Origin: Silene latifolia | Taxonomy: Eukaryota; Streptophyta; Magnoliopsida; Caryophyllales; Caryophyllaceae | Reading direction: 5' to 3' | Assembly: GCF_048544455.1 (NCBI RefSeq) | Contig: NC_133534.1 | Span: 216,547,735 to 216,611,734 of the forward strand | DNA length: 64,000 nt | Shown here: piece by piece, positions 23,504-33,596 of the stretch | Layout of the letters: each line of letters opens with the position of its first letter | Position numbering within the stretch: position 1 is the stretch's first letter | Program-made: the position numbers and the translations under genes | Notes under the pieces: model-generated | Told to the model about the DNA's origin: nothing | What the model saw: the letters and a program-made list of their open reading frames with translations, nothing else | The model's database searches: none

Positions 23504-24661
23504 TTAGAGTTCTTTTGTTTCTTCCGGATTACATCGATAAGCAGCTTTGTTTGGAAGAGTTGAGCCCGGAATAAGATCAATTTGATGTTCATTGCCTCGA
23601 AGAGGAGGCAAACCAGCGGGTAATTCATCGGGAAACACATCCCCAAACTCCTCAAGCAAATCGTCAATTGTGTTATGTTCCTGCAAAACAACATTAGCAC
23701 TCGAATTTTCTTTAGCAACAATCAAATAAACTTGCTCTCCATGATCAATGGCACGCTCCACATCCCGTTCTCCAATCAACATAGCAGCATGGGCCTTTGC
23801 TTTCGGTTTTGAACCCAAAGCACGGACAGCTTGTGGTGACATTGGTTTAAGCACAATTCGTTTCCCTTTGTCTTTCAACTCATACTCATTACTCATCCCT
23901 CTATGCAACTCATCCCGGTCATATTGCCATGGTCTACCCAACAAAATATGACAAGCATCCATGGGAATAACGTCACACAACACCTCATCGACATAGGAAC
24001 CCATAACCAAACCAACCCGGGCCTGTTTTGTCACCTTAACGCTACTACCATCATCTAGCCAATGTACTGCATATGGGTGTGGATGTTTAGTAGTCACAAG
24101 ACCCAATTTTGACACCATTTCAGTAGAGGCCGCGTTGGTACAACTACCCCCATCGATAATTAGACTACACCACTTATCATTTACCCGACACTTGGTATGA
24201 AACAACTGATTTCTTTGTTCCGAATCAGTAGGTAAAGTCTTTACTTGCAAGGTTCGCAAAACCAGATTTGTGTCATAAATTGGTGCCTCATAGTCCTCTA
24301 CTAACTCGTTTTTTTCCTCCCCTTCATTGAAACTAAACAGTTCACCCAATTGTTCCTCCTCGGGCAACAACTCGTCCCTACACTCTACCGCCTCTCTCAA
24401 GGTCACGACTCTTTTGTTTGGACACGTACTTTGGTAATGACCGAAACCTTGACATTTGAAACAACGGACTTTGGACAGATTGGTCTCCTTGGCCGTGGTC
24501 CTAGGGGTAGCATTTGAGGATGCCGTGGCTTTGCTAGGACTCACAAACGAACTACTAGGTGTTTCGGTTTTGGGGTTTGTTTCAGTTTTGGTCCATGATT
24601 TGTTCTTTCCCGAATCTGAACTCGACCCTCCCCCATATTTAGACTTACCTTGTGACTCCAC
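23504..24661 (-). pseudogene. Gag C-terminus, protease and RT leader of element 3
   Basis: The 385-residue stretch has a Ser/Thr/Lys-rich linker, a CCHC knuckle (C67, C70, H75, C80) and a protease with I-I-D-G-G-S (D170-G171-G172) and I-L-L-G-R-P-W. It then enters the pre-RT segment F-P-D-E-L-P. It is in the same frame as the upstream gag piece, separated only by a TAA at 24662-24664 where the plus-strand copies have AAA (Lys). It ends at a CAA-to-TAA change. D-G-G in place of D-S/T-G is a known plant gypsy protease variant, so it is not treated as a defect. Confidence 0.87.
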
Positions 24662-25261
24662 TTACAAACAAAGACCACAAAGAGTATCAAAATCAGAATA
24701 TGGGTATAACTCAACGGAACTAGCAATATTATAATTCAATCCACGCAAAAATCTCGACATTTTCTGCTCTTCTACTTCCTCTAATTCACCCATCAAACAT
24801 AAGTTTTCAAATTCATCAATATATTCACTAACACTTAATTTTCCTTGTCTCAAATCAGCAATCTTATGATATGTAGCTAACCTATGGGTCGTTGGCACAT
24901 ACCTTTTACGAAGTTTACATTTCATAGACTCCCAAGAATCTATCTTCTCCTTTCCCGCGCGCACTCTCTTGGCCTTCAACCCTTCAAACCAACGAGATGC
25001 TCCTTTGCTTAATTTCAGAATTGCATACTTGCATCTTTTCTCATCATCCAATTCCTTGAAATCAAACATACGATCTATCTTCCGTTCCCACTCCAAGTAT
25101 GCCTCGGGATCAGCCCCTCCAACGAACTCAGGTAGTTCGTTAACTTTGAACGGTTCAGCCACCCTTTCAAAACGCCTTAGCTGCCACCTATCATCCCTTT
25201 CTTGCACGTTTCTCAAGGCATCACGGAGTTGCTGCAAAAAGTTAGGATTATCAAAATCCAT
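24662..25261 (-). pseudogene. gag: Gag N-terminal and capsid region of element 3
   Basis: The ATG at 25261 (M-D-F-D-N-P-N-F-L-Q-Q) is chosen because it lies 26 nt after the primer site and the frame is open from there. The ~199-residue piece contains the Retrotrans_gag domain, with Y-L-E-W-E-R-K-I-D and Y-I-D-E-F-E-N-L. It is cut by the nonsense codon at 24662. The plus-strand family members lack this ATG (ATA instead), so element 3 is the only copy here with a normal gag start. Confidence 0.88.
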
Positions 25262-25286
25262 CAATAAAAAAGGATCAAGAGCTGAA

Positions 25287-25298
25287 GCTCTGATACCA
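25287..25298 (-). other. Primer binding site, element 3
   Basis: The minus strand reads TGGTATCAGAGC, the exact complement of the plant initiator tRNA-Met 3' end, four bases from the LTR. Confidence 0.92.
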
Positions 25299-25302
25299 CA
25301 AA

Positions 25303-26017
25303 TGATACGAATAGAGCAGCGGAATAAAGGACGTTTTGGACAGTGCAGAGGATTGTTCGTACTAGGTACGCGCAGACCTGAAACTGATTAACTTAAAGAA
25401 CAAAAGATAAAATTTGACGGACTGTTTTTGGCGAATCGAACGTACTAGGTACGACCCGTTCTGGTTTTTGTGAATAAAAGGGATAGTGTTTGAACAAACA
25501 AGACCTATTACTTGATCAAGGTGAGTGAGACCAAGACCTATTGATCTACAACTCGAAAGTTTAATTGAAATCGCGTTTCAACCAAACCAGTTTTGTTTCC
25601 AAGCAAGAAACGATTTTAACACAAGTGTTTTTACTGAAATTTCTGGTAGATTTATTCAAGCAAATGAAGGCCTTATATAGCCCTCCAAGCAGCCGTGCAA
25701 AGCCAAGCAAAGTGAAGAGTTAGTCATTCACTCTTCACTTAATTACAATCATTAAGACTCCTAGTTCAATGAACTTAGACAACCATAAATTAGACGTGAA
25801 ATGTAAAGCTAAAAACGTGAAATTGGTCCGTCCTCCTTGGATTGCGTGCCTTCCCCATCAGCTCCCATGTTCCACACTTAGTAAATTAACAAAAGAAGGA
25901 TAATTGTAGCTCCTAGGCTGAAAATTACGGACCAACATCAGACCTTCCCCTTGAGTGTTCATAACCAACTCGTCCAGCCCATCAACTAACTCCGAGTCAC
26001 TAGCTTGGTTCGCATCA
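25303..26017 (-). repeat. 5' LTR of element 3 (715 bp)
   Basis: The same ends and length as the 3' LTR, with about 12 substitutions between them. A TATATAAG box on the minus strand at about 25672-25679 is the likely promoter. Confidence 0.95.
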
Positions 26018-26984
26018 CAACGAGACACAAGGACTAACAAACAAGGACAAATGGTTCACACAACGAGTCACATGGACTAATGAACAAGTACAATTGTTTA
26101 ATACAATGGCTCATAAGGACTAATGAACAAGGATAAATTGTTTACACAACGGTTCACAAGGACTAATGAACAAGGACAAATTGTTCACACAACGAGTCAC
26201 ATGGACTAATGAACAAGTACAATTGTTTAACACAACGAGACACAAGGACTAATGAACAAGGACAAATGGTTCACACAACGAGTCACATGGACTAATGAAC
26301 AAGTACAATTGTTTTAACACAACAAGTCACAAGGATTAATGAACAAGGACAAATGGTTTACACAACGAGTCACAAGGGCTAATGAACAAGGATAAATGGT
26401 TCACACAACGAGTCACGTCGACTAATGAATAAGTACAATTGTTTAACACAACGAGTCACAAGGACTAACGAACAAGGACAAATGGTTCAGAAAATGAATC
26501 ACATTTATTAATAAACAAGGACAAATGGTTCACACAATGAGTCACAAGGACTAACGAACAAGGACAAATGGTTCACACAACGAGTCACATGGACTAATGA
26601 ACAAGTACAATTGTTTAACACAACGGCTCATAAGGACTAATGAACAAGGATAAATTGTTTACACAACGAGTCACAAGAACTAATGAACAAGGACAAATGG
26701 TTCACACAACGAGTCACATGGACTAATGAACAAGTACAATTGTTTAACACAACGAGACACAAGGACTAATGAACTAGGACAAATGGTTCACACAACGAGT
26801 CACAAGGACTAATGAACAAGGACCAATGGTTAAGGCACCTAGTCAGAAGGACTAATGAACAAGGACAAAAGGTTAGCACAATAATTCACATTTATTAATA
26901 AACAAGGACAAATGGTTCACACAACGAGTCACAAGGGCTAATGAGCAAGGACACATGGTTCACACAACGAGTCACATGGACTAT
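26018..26984 (+). repeat. 43-bp satellite, block C
   Basis: About 0.97 kb of satellite separates two nested elements. It starts with the second CAACG target copy (26018-26022) and ends with ACTAT (26980-26984). From 26291 on it is the left part of the 7.39-kb segmental duplication, repeated in block D. Confidence 0.95.
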
Positions 26985-27757
26985 TGATGCGAACCAAGCT
27001 AAGGACCATGACTCTAATGACCATGACTCAGAGTTGGGTAATGAGCTGGACGAGTTAGTTGTGAACACTCAAGGTGAAGGTCTGATGTTGGCTCGTAATT
27101 TTCAACCGATGGGTTCCAATTCTCCTTCCTTTGTTACATACGTTGCTAAGTATGGTTTAGAGGAGCTGATGGTGGCACGTTTACCAAGGAGAGGACGGAC
27201 CAATTTCACGTTTTTAGCTTGACATTTCAGATTATGTTTTACAATAAAATGTTAGTCTAATTTATGGTTGTCTAAGTTCATTGAACTAGGAGTTTTAATG
27301 ATTGTAATTAAGTGAAGAATGAATGACTAACTCTTCACTTTGCTAGCCTTTTGCACGGCTCAATGGGGCCATATAATGCCTTCATTTGCTTGAATAAAAT
27401 ATCTAAGAAATTTCAGAAAAACTTGTGTTTACAAAATCATTTCTTGCTTAGAAACAAAACTGGTTTTGATTAGGACGCGATTCTAATTAAAATTCTCGAG
27501 TTGTTGATCAATAGGTCTTGATCTCACTCACCTTGATCAAGTAATAGGTCTTACTTGTTCAAAACACTATCCTTTATTCACAAAAACCAGAACGGGTCGT
27601 ACCTAGTACGTTCGGTTCGCCAAAAACAGTCCGTTAGTTTTTATCTTTTGTTCTTTAAATTGATCGAGGTTCAGATCTGCGCGTACCTAGTACTAATAAG
27701 CAGTCCTCCTGACCTTTGTCCAAATCATTCTTAATTCCATTTGCTCAATTCGTATCA
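26985..27757 (+). repeat. 5' LTR of element 4 (773 bp)
   Basis: The LTR runs TGATGCGAACC ... TTCGTATCA. It includes a pol C-terminus-like open stretch (26985-27222) that is just the LTR copy of the 3' pol codons, with a four-base insertion near 27128. The TATA region at 27370-27376 reads CATATAA against TATATAA in the other family B LTRs. The last 100 bp are unusually diverged. Confidence 0.93.
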
Positions 27758-27761
27758 TTTG

Positions 27762-27772
27762 TGGTATCGAGC
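27762..27772 (+). other. Primer binding site of element 4, one base short
   Basis: It reads TGGTATCGAGC, which is TGGTATCAGAGC with one A lost. The segmental copy at 35147-35158 retains the full site, so the loss came after the duplication. Confidence 0.85.
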
Positions 27773-27797
27773 TTCGGCTCTTGATCCTTATTTATCT

Positions 27798-28127
27798 ATA
27801 GATTTTGATAACCCTAACTTTTTGCAGCAACTCCGTGATGCCTTGAGAAACGTACAAGAAAGGGATGATAGGTTGCAGCCAAGGCGTTTTGAAAGGGTGG
27901 CTGAACCGTTCAAGGTTAACGAACTACCTGAGTTCGTTGGAGGGGCTGATCCCGAGGCCTATTTGGAGTGGGAACGGAAGATAGATCGTATGTTTGATTT
28001 CAAGGAATTGGATGATGAGAAAAGGTGCAAGTATGCAATTCTGAAATTAAGCAAAGGAGCATCTCTTTGGTTTGAAGGGTTGAAGGCCAAGAGGGTGCGC
28101 GCGGGGAAGGAAAAGATAGATTCTTAG
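27798..28127 (+). pseudogene. gag: Gag N-terminal region of element 4, start lost and nonsense
   Basis: The codon aligned to the gag ATG of element 3 is ATA at 27798-27800. The capsid domain follows, with F-D-N-P-N-F-L-Q-Q and Y-L-E-W-E-R-K-I-D. The frame hits TAG at 28125-28127, where element 3 has TGG in the segment D-S-W-E-S. Both changes are G-to-A, as expected from deamination of methylated cytosines on the opposite strand. Frame and spacing are otherwise normal. Confidence 0.88.
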
Positions 28128-29378
28128 GAGTCTCTGAAACGTAAACTTCGTAAAAGGTATGTGCCAACGACCCATAGGTTAGCTACATATCGTAAGATTG
28201 CTGATTTGAGACAAGGAAAATTAAGTGTTAGTGAATATATTGATGAATTTGAAAACTTATGCTTGATGGGTGAATTAGAGGAAGTAGAAGAGCAGAAAAT
28301 GTCGAGATTTTTGCGTGGATTGAATTACAATATTGCTAGTTCCGTTGAGTTATACCCATATTCTGATTTTGATACTCTTTGTGGTCTTTGTTTGAAAGTG
28401 GAGTCACAAGGGAAGTCTAAATATGGGGGAGGGTCGAGTTCAGATTCGGGAAAGAACAAATCATGGACCAAAACTGAAACGAACCCCAAAACCGAAACAC
28501 CTAGTTGTTCGTTTGTGAGTCCTAGCAAAGCCACGACATCTTCAAATGCTACCCCTAAGACCACGGCCAAAGAAACTAATCTGTCCAAAGTTCGTTGTTT
28601 CAAATGTCAAGGTTTCGGTCATTATCAAAGTACGTGTCCAAACAAAAGAGTCGTGACCTTGAGAGAGGTGGTAGAGTGTAGGGATGAGTTGTTGGCCGAG
28701 GAAGAACAATTGGGTGAACTGTTTAATCTCAATGAAGAGGAGGAAGAGGACGAGTTTGTAGAGGATTATGAGGCACCAATTTACGACACAAATCTGGTTT
28801 TGCGAACCTTGCAAGTAAAGACTATACCTACTGATTCGGAACAAAGAAACCAAATGTTTCATACCAAGTGTCGGGTAAATGATAAGTGGTGTAGTCTAAT
28901 TATCGATGGGGGTAGTTGTACCAACGCGGCCTCTACTGAAATGGTGTCAAAATTGGGTCTTGTGACTACTAAACATCCACACCCATATGCGTTACATTGG
29001 CTAGATGATGGTAGTAGCGTTAAGGTGACAAAACAGGCCCGGGTTGGTTTGGTTATGGGTTCCTATGTCGATGAGGTGTTGTGTGACGTTATTCCCATGG
29101 ATGCTTGTCATATTTTGTTGGGTCGACCATGGCAATATGACCGGGATGAGTTGCATAGAGGGAGTAGTAATGAGTATGAGTTGAAAGACAAAGGGAAACG
29201 AATTGTGCTTAAACCAATGTCACCACAAGCTGTCCTTCCTTTGGGTTCAAAACCGAAAGCAAAGGCCCATGCTGCTATGTTGATTGGAGAACGGGATGTG
29301 GAGCGTGCCATTGATCATGGAGAGCAAGTTTATTTGCTTGTTGATAAAGAAAATTCGAGTGCTAATGCTGTTTTGTAA
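28128..29378 (+). pseudogene. Gag C-terminus and protease of element 4
   Basis: It is in frame with the preceding gag piece. It carries the rest of the capsid domain (Y-I-D-E-F-E-N-L), the CCHC knuckle C-F-K-C-Q-G-F-G-H-Y-Q-S-T-C near 28590-28640, and a protease with I-I-D-G-G-S near 28900 and I-L-L-G-R-P-W near 29115. A TAA at 29376-29378 replaces the CAG codon of element 3, cutting Pol from Gag-protease. Because element 3 has a sense codon there, this is decay and not a programmed gag-pol stop. Confidence 0.88.
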
Positions 29379-32183
29379 GAACACAAACCAATTGACGATT
29401 TGCTTGAAGAGTTTGGGGATGTGTTTCCCGATGAATTACCCGCTGGTTTGCCTCCTATTCGAGGCATTGAACATCAAATTGATCTTATTCCGGGCTCAAC
29501 TCTTCCAAATAAGGCTGCTTATCGATGTAATCCGGAAGAAACAAAAGAACTCCAAAGGCAAATTGACGAATTGATGGAGAGGGGCTATGTGCGTGAGAGT
29601 ATGAGTCCTTGTGCTGTTCCGGTGTTACTCGTACCAAAGAAAGATGGTTCGTGGCGTATGTGCGTTGATAGCCGGGCTGTAAACAACATAACCATCAAAT
29701 ATCGCTTTCCAATACCGAGACTTGATGATATGCTTGACGAGCTTCATGGTTCGGTTATCTTCTCAAAAATCGACCTTAGAAGTAGTTACCATCAGATTCG
29801 AATGCGTGAGGGTGATGAATGGAAGACGGCTTTTAAAACGAAGCATGGATTGTATGAATGGACCGTCATGCCATTCGGCCTTACCAATGCTCCAAGTACC
29901 TTCATGAGATTGATGAATGAGGTACTTAAATCCTTCTTGGGCAGATTTGTTGTGGTTTATCTTGAGGATATTTTGGTGTATAGCAGGAGTCTTGATGAGC
30001 ATTTTGAACATTTGAGACAAGTGTTCGAAACCTTGAGAAATCAGAAACTTTATGGGAAGCGAGAGAAGTGCTCTTTTCTTGTGGAGAGCGTGGTGTTCTT
30101 GGGAAACGTGGTGTCCAAGGATGGTGTCTCGGTTGATCAATCAAAAATCGAAGCAATTCGATCATGGCCGGAGCCTAAAACAGTTAGTGAGGTACGATCT
30201 CTTCATGGGCTTGCTTCCTTTTATCGACGATTCATTCGTAATTTTAGCACCATAACCAGCCCTATTACGGAGTGTTTAAAGAAGGGCGGGTTTGAATGGG
30301 GAGTGGCAGCTAAACAGGCCTTTGAATTGATTAAGGAACGGTTGTGTACCGCTCCTATCTTGGCGTTACCTGATTTTTCTCAACCATTCGAGGTTGAGTG
30401 TGATGCTAGTGGCGTAGGTATAGGTGCTGTTTTGATCCAAGGGAAAAGACCTATAACCTATGTTTCGGAGAAATTGGGTGGAGCTCGATTGAATTATTGC
30501 ACTTATGATAAGGAAATTGTTCGGGCTCTTGATCATTGGAGTCACTATCTCCGTCCTAACCATTTTATATTGCATTCCGATCATGAATCCTTGAAGTATA
30601 TTAATGGGCCGCAGAAGTTGAATCATAGGCATGCCAAAAGGGTTGAATTCTTACAATCATTTCACTTTTCTTCCAAATATAAAGATGGGAAGAGTATTGT
30701 TGTAGCCGATGCTTTATCTCGTCGTTATACCTTGCTGTCCACACTTGATGTTCGTCTTTTGGGCTTTGAAACTTCGAAAGATTACTATGTTGAAGATGGA
30801 GACTTTGGTGCAATATATCTTGAGTGCAAATCAGGAGCTAAGGGAGAGTACTTGATTCAAGACGGTTTCCTTTTTAAGGGGAATCAACTTTGTGTTCCTA
30901 AGCATCCTATCCGGAAACTACTTGTAAGGGAGGCTCATGGTGGAGGGTTAGCTGGCCATTTCGGGGTGGCAAAGACCGTGGAGATTTTGCAAGAGCATTT
31001 CTTATGGCCACGATTGCAAAAAGATGTTCACAATGTCGTGGGTAAGTGTGTTACTTGTCAAGTGTCGAAGAGCCAGTTCAAACCGGGCGAATATACTCCT
31101 TTACCAATTCCGGTCAGACCTTGGAATGATGTTTCAATGGATTTCATTGTTGCTTTGCCACGCACTCAACGTGGTAAGGATGCTATCATGGTGGTGGTTG
31201 ATCGTTTTTCCAAGATGGCTCATTTTCTTGCTTGCCATAAAACCGATGATGCTTCTAATGTGGCTGATTTATACTATCGGGAAATTGTGAGGTTACATGG
31301 CATTCCAAAGACTATTGTGTCGGATCGGGATTCTAAATTCTTGAGCTACTTTTGGAATACATTATGGAGGAAAGTGGGTACCAAGTTGCTGTTTAGTACC
31401 TCTCACCATCCTCAAACGGATGGGCAAACCGAAGTCACCAATCGTACTTTGGGAACTTTGTTGCGTGGGCTTGTGAGCAAGACACAAAAGGATTGGGATC
31501 TCAAGCTTTCTCATGCCGAATTTGCTTATAACAGGTCGCCTACTCATGCTACGGGTCATTCACCGTTTGAAATTGTGTACGGTATTAATCCTTACCTTCC
31601 ATTGGATTTAATTCCGTTGCCTAAAGATGAGTTGGTGCATAAGGATGCCGAGTCCAAGTTGAAAGCAATGTTGAAGCTCCATGAGCAAGTCCGAGCCAGA
31701 ATTGAAGCCATGAATGCAGCCTATAAACGCAAGTCAAGCAAGAATAAGAAGCCAAGGGTGTTCGAGGTTGGAGACTTGGTTTGGGTACATTTAAGAAAGG
31801 AGCGATTTCCAAGCAAGCGAAAGAATATACTCATGCCTAAAGCGGAAGGTCCATACAAGATTGTGGGTCGAGTCAACAACAATGCTTACAAGGTTGAACT
31901 TCCCGGTGATTATGGTGTTCACGCCAATTTTAATGTTGGTGATCTCTCTCCTTACTTGGATGACGATGGCCTAGCTGAATTGAGGTCAATTTCTTTTCAA
32001 GGGGGAGGGGATGATGCGAACCAAGCTAAAGACCATGACTCTAATGACCATGACTCGGAGTTGGGTAATGAGCTGGACGAGTTAGTTGTGAACAGTCAAG
32101 GTGAAGGTCTGATGTTGGCTCGTAATTTTCAACCGATGGGTTTCAATTCTCCTTCCTTTGTTACGTTGCTAAGTATGGTTTAG
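29379..32183 (+). pseudogene. pol: Pol (RT, RNase H, integrase) of element 4, full-length frame with mutated RT active site
   Basis: This is an open stretch of more than 900 codons. Numbering from the Met at 29400 (927 residues): RT has D125 but Y187-L188-E189-D190 in place of Y-L-D-D. RNase H has acidic D335, E372, D394 and D437, and lacks three residues (F-Y-A) after E372 compared with element 3. The integrase zinc domain has H513, H520, C550 and C553. The integrase triad is D581, D642 and E678, with 35 residues between the last two. A GPY motif is at 817-819. Residues from about 872 on are encoded in the 3' LTR. The frame is long enough for a complete Pol, but the D-to-E change should impair RT and the frame lacks a start. 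Confidence 0.92.
31999..32011 (+). other. Polypurine tract, element 4
   Basis: AAGGGGGAGGGGA directly precedes the 3' LTR inside the pol frame. Confidence 0.88.
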
Positions 32184-33596
32184 AGGAGCTGATGGTGGCA
32201 TGTTTACCAAGGAGAGGACGGACCAATTTCACGTTTTTAGCTTGACATTTCAGATTATGTTTTACAATAAAATGTAAGTCTAATTTATGGTTGTCTAAGT
32301 TCATTGAACTAGGAGTTTTAATGATTGTAATTAAGTGAAGAATGAATGACTAACTCTTCAATTTGCTAGCCTTTTGAACGGCTCAATGGGGCTATATAAT
32401 GCCTTCATTTGCTTGAATAAAATATCTAAGAAATTTCAGAAAAACTTGTGTTTACAAAATCGTTTCTTGCTTAGAAACAAAACTGGAACAAAACTACTAG
32501 GACTCGAAAATGGACAGAAAACAAAGCTTAAAACCGTGACTCAAATGCTAAAGATCGAGTGAATTGGATATGAATTAAACCAAGCACAAAGCCAAGGTTT
32601 AAGACTAAGAGCTTGTTCAAGCACCTAGCAAAGAACTCACTCAACCCCTAGCACTAAGCATAGGAGGGTCTTCTAGCACAAAGCAAAGAATTTAAGAGGA
32701 AAAACTAGGTTTTCACTTGTATTAATGTTCATTCAAATCTGCAGTTTCTCAAGTGCCTAGCTTGGTTTATATAGACCAAGGCTTACAATCTTGACCCTTG
32801 ATTACTAGTTGCATCTAAGGGCCACAAAATGAGCAGCTAAAAACCAAGAAAAACGGCAGCCAAGGACTATGACAATGCTGAAATGAAAATGACATAAAGC
32901 AAAGAAAGTAAACTAATAGTCCAATCTTCCTTGTTTGTAGCTCAACTTCTTATTTATGATTATATGGACTGATTGGGGCTTGAGGAAACCGTGTAAGACT
33001 CCATGCTGCAGCCAAAAAGTCCCTTGAGCTTTGTTGGAACAAAAGAGGAAAGATTGATAGTGACATTTAGCTCATTGTTCAAAACCGGGTCCCCTTGTAC
33101 CATTGCAATGTTTCTTCAATTAAAATCAGAATGGCAGCTCTAGGAGATAAAAGATCCTACACAAAAACGTCCCAAACTCACCCAAGATAAGAATTAGGAC
33201 GGTTGGAGCCATGACTTCTTAGACGGTTTTGGTGTTAGACCTCATATTGTGACGAGGTCCAAAACCGGGTGAATTGAGGCCTTCCTCGGTTTGTTATGCT
33301 TCAAAAACTGGTTTTGATTAGGACGCGATTCTAATTAAAATTCTCGAGTTGTTGATCAATAGGTCTTGATCTCACTCACCTTGATCAAGTAATAGGTCTT
33401 ACTTGTTCAAAACACTATCCTTTATTCACAAAAACCAGAACGGGTCGTACCTAGTACGTTCGGTTCGCCAAAAACAGTCAGTTAATTTTTATCTTTTGTT
33501 CTTTAAATTGATCAGTTTCAGGTCTGCGCGTACCTAGTACGAAAAGTCCTATGCACTGTCCAAATAATTCTTAATTTCGCTGCTCAATTCGTCTCA
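32012..33596 (+). repeat. 3' LTR of element 4, split by a nested solo LTR
   Basis: LTR parts 32012-32483 and 33309-33596 make about 760 bp once the insert and one AAAAC copy are removed. The end reads GTCTCA where other family members have GTATCA. The pol stop TAG is at 32181-32183, inside this LTR. Confidence 0.92.
32484..33303 (-). mobile_element. Nested 820-bp solo LTR of an unrelated retrotransposon
   Basis: The insert runs TGGAACAAAACTACTAGG ... TTGTTATGCTTCA, with TG...CA ends. It is flanked by AAAAC at 32479-32483 and 33304-33308, a 5-bp target duplication. There is no coding sequence, primer site or polypurine tract, so it is best read as a solo LTR left after LTR-LTR recombination. 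A tttatataga stretch near 32768 could be its TATA region. Orientation is uncertain; minus is a guess. It is unlike the family A, family B and right-end LTRs. Confidence 0.8.

Larger units (their letters stand above)
20336..26017 (-). mobile_element. Family B Ty3/gypsy element, complete with TSD (element 3)
   Basis: The 5682-bp element has two 715-bp LTRs, a clear initiator tRNA-Met primer site, a polypurine tract and a 5-bp target duplication CAACG. By eye the LTRs differ at about 12 sites (~1.7 %), so the insertion is young but clearly older than element 2. Gag-pol is a single-frame design broken by four or more nonsense codons and at least two frameshifts. CRM lineage is inferred from motifs and the LTR-overlapping pol. 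Confidence 0.95.
26985..33596 (+). mobile_element. Family B Ty3/gypsy element with nested solo LTR (element 4)
   Basis: The 6612-bp element (about 5.79 kb without the nested insert) is flanked by ACTAT at 26980-26984 and 33597-33601. Gag-pol is one continuous frame from 27798 to 32183, interrupted by only two stop codons, but the start codon reads ATA. The 5' and 3' LTRs differ by roughly 25 sites, so it is older than element 3. It was later copied to 34378-40979 by segmental duplication. Confidence 0.95.

Noticed and set aside
26941..27222. 93-residue frame beginning in satellite and continuing into the 5' LTR of element 4
   Set aside because: The C-terminal part is the untranslated 5' LTR copy of the Pol tail; the N-terminal part is satellite. 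It is not a gene, and neither is the matching frame at 34377-34616.
28900..28930. D-G-G in place of D-S/T-G as an inactive protease
   Set aside because: All three family B copies have it, and D-G-G is a familiar variant in plant gypsy proteases, so it is a lineage trait.
29376..29378. TAA between protease and RT as a programmed readthrough site in gag-pol
   Set aside because: The related element 3 has a Gln codon at this position and an open frame, so the stop is most simply a mutation shared by the two duplicate copies.
32484..33303. hAT-like DNA transposon, because aaaactgg occurs at both ends of the insert
   Set aside because: No terminal inverted repeats are present. Shifting the boundary gives TG...CA ends with a 5-bp AAAAC duplication, which fits a solo LTR better.
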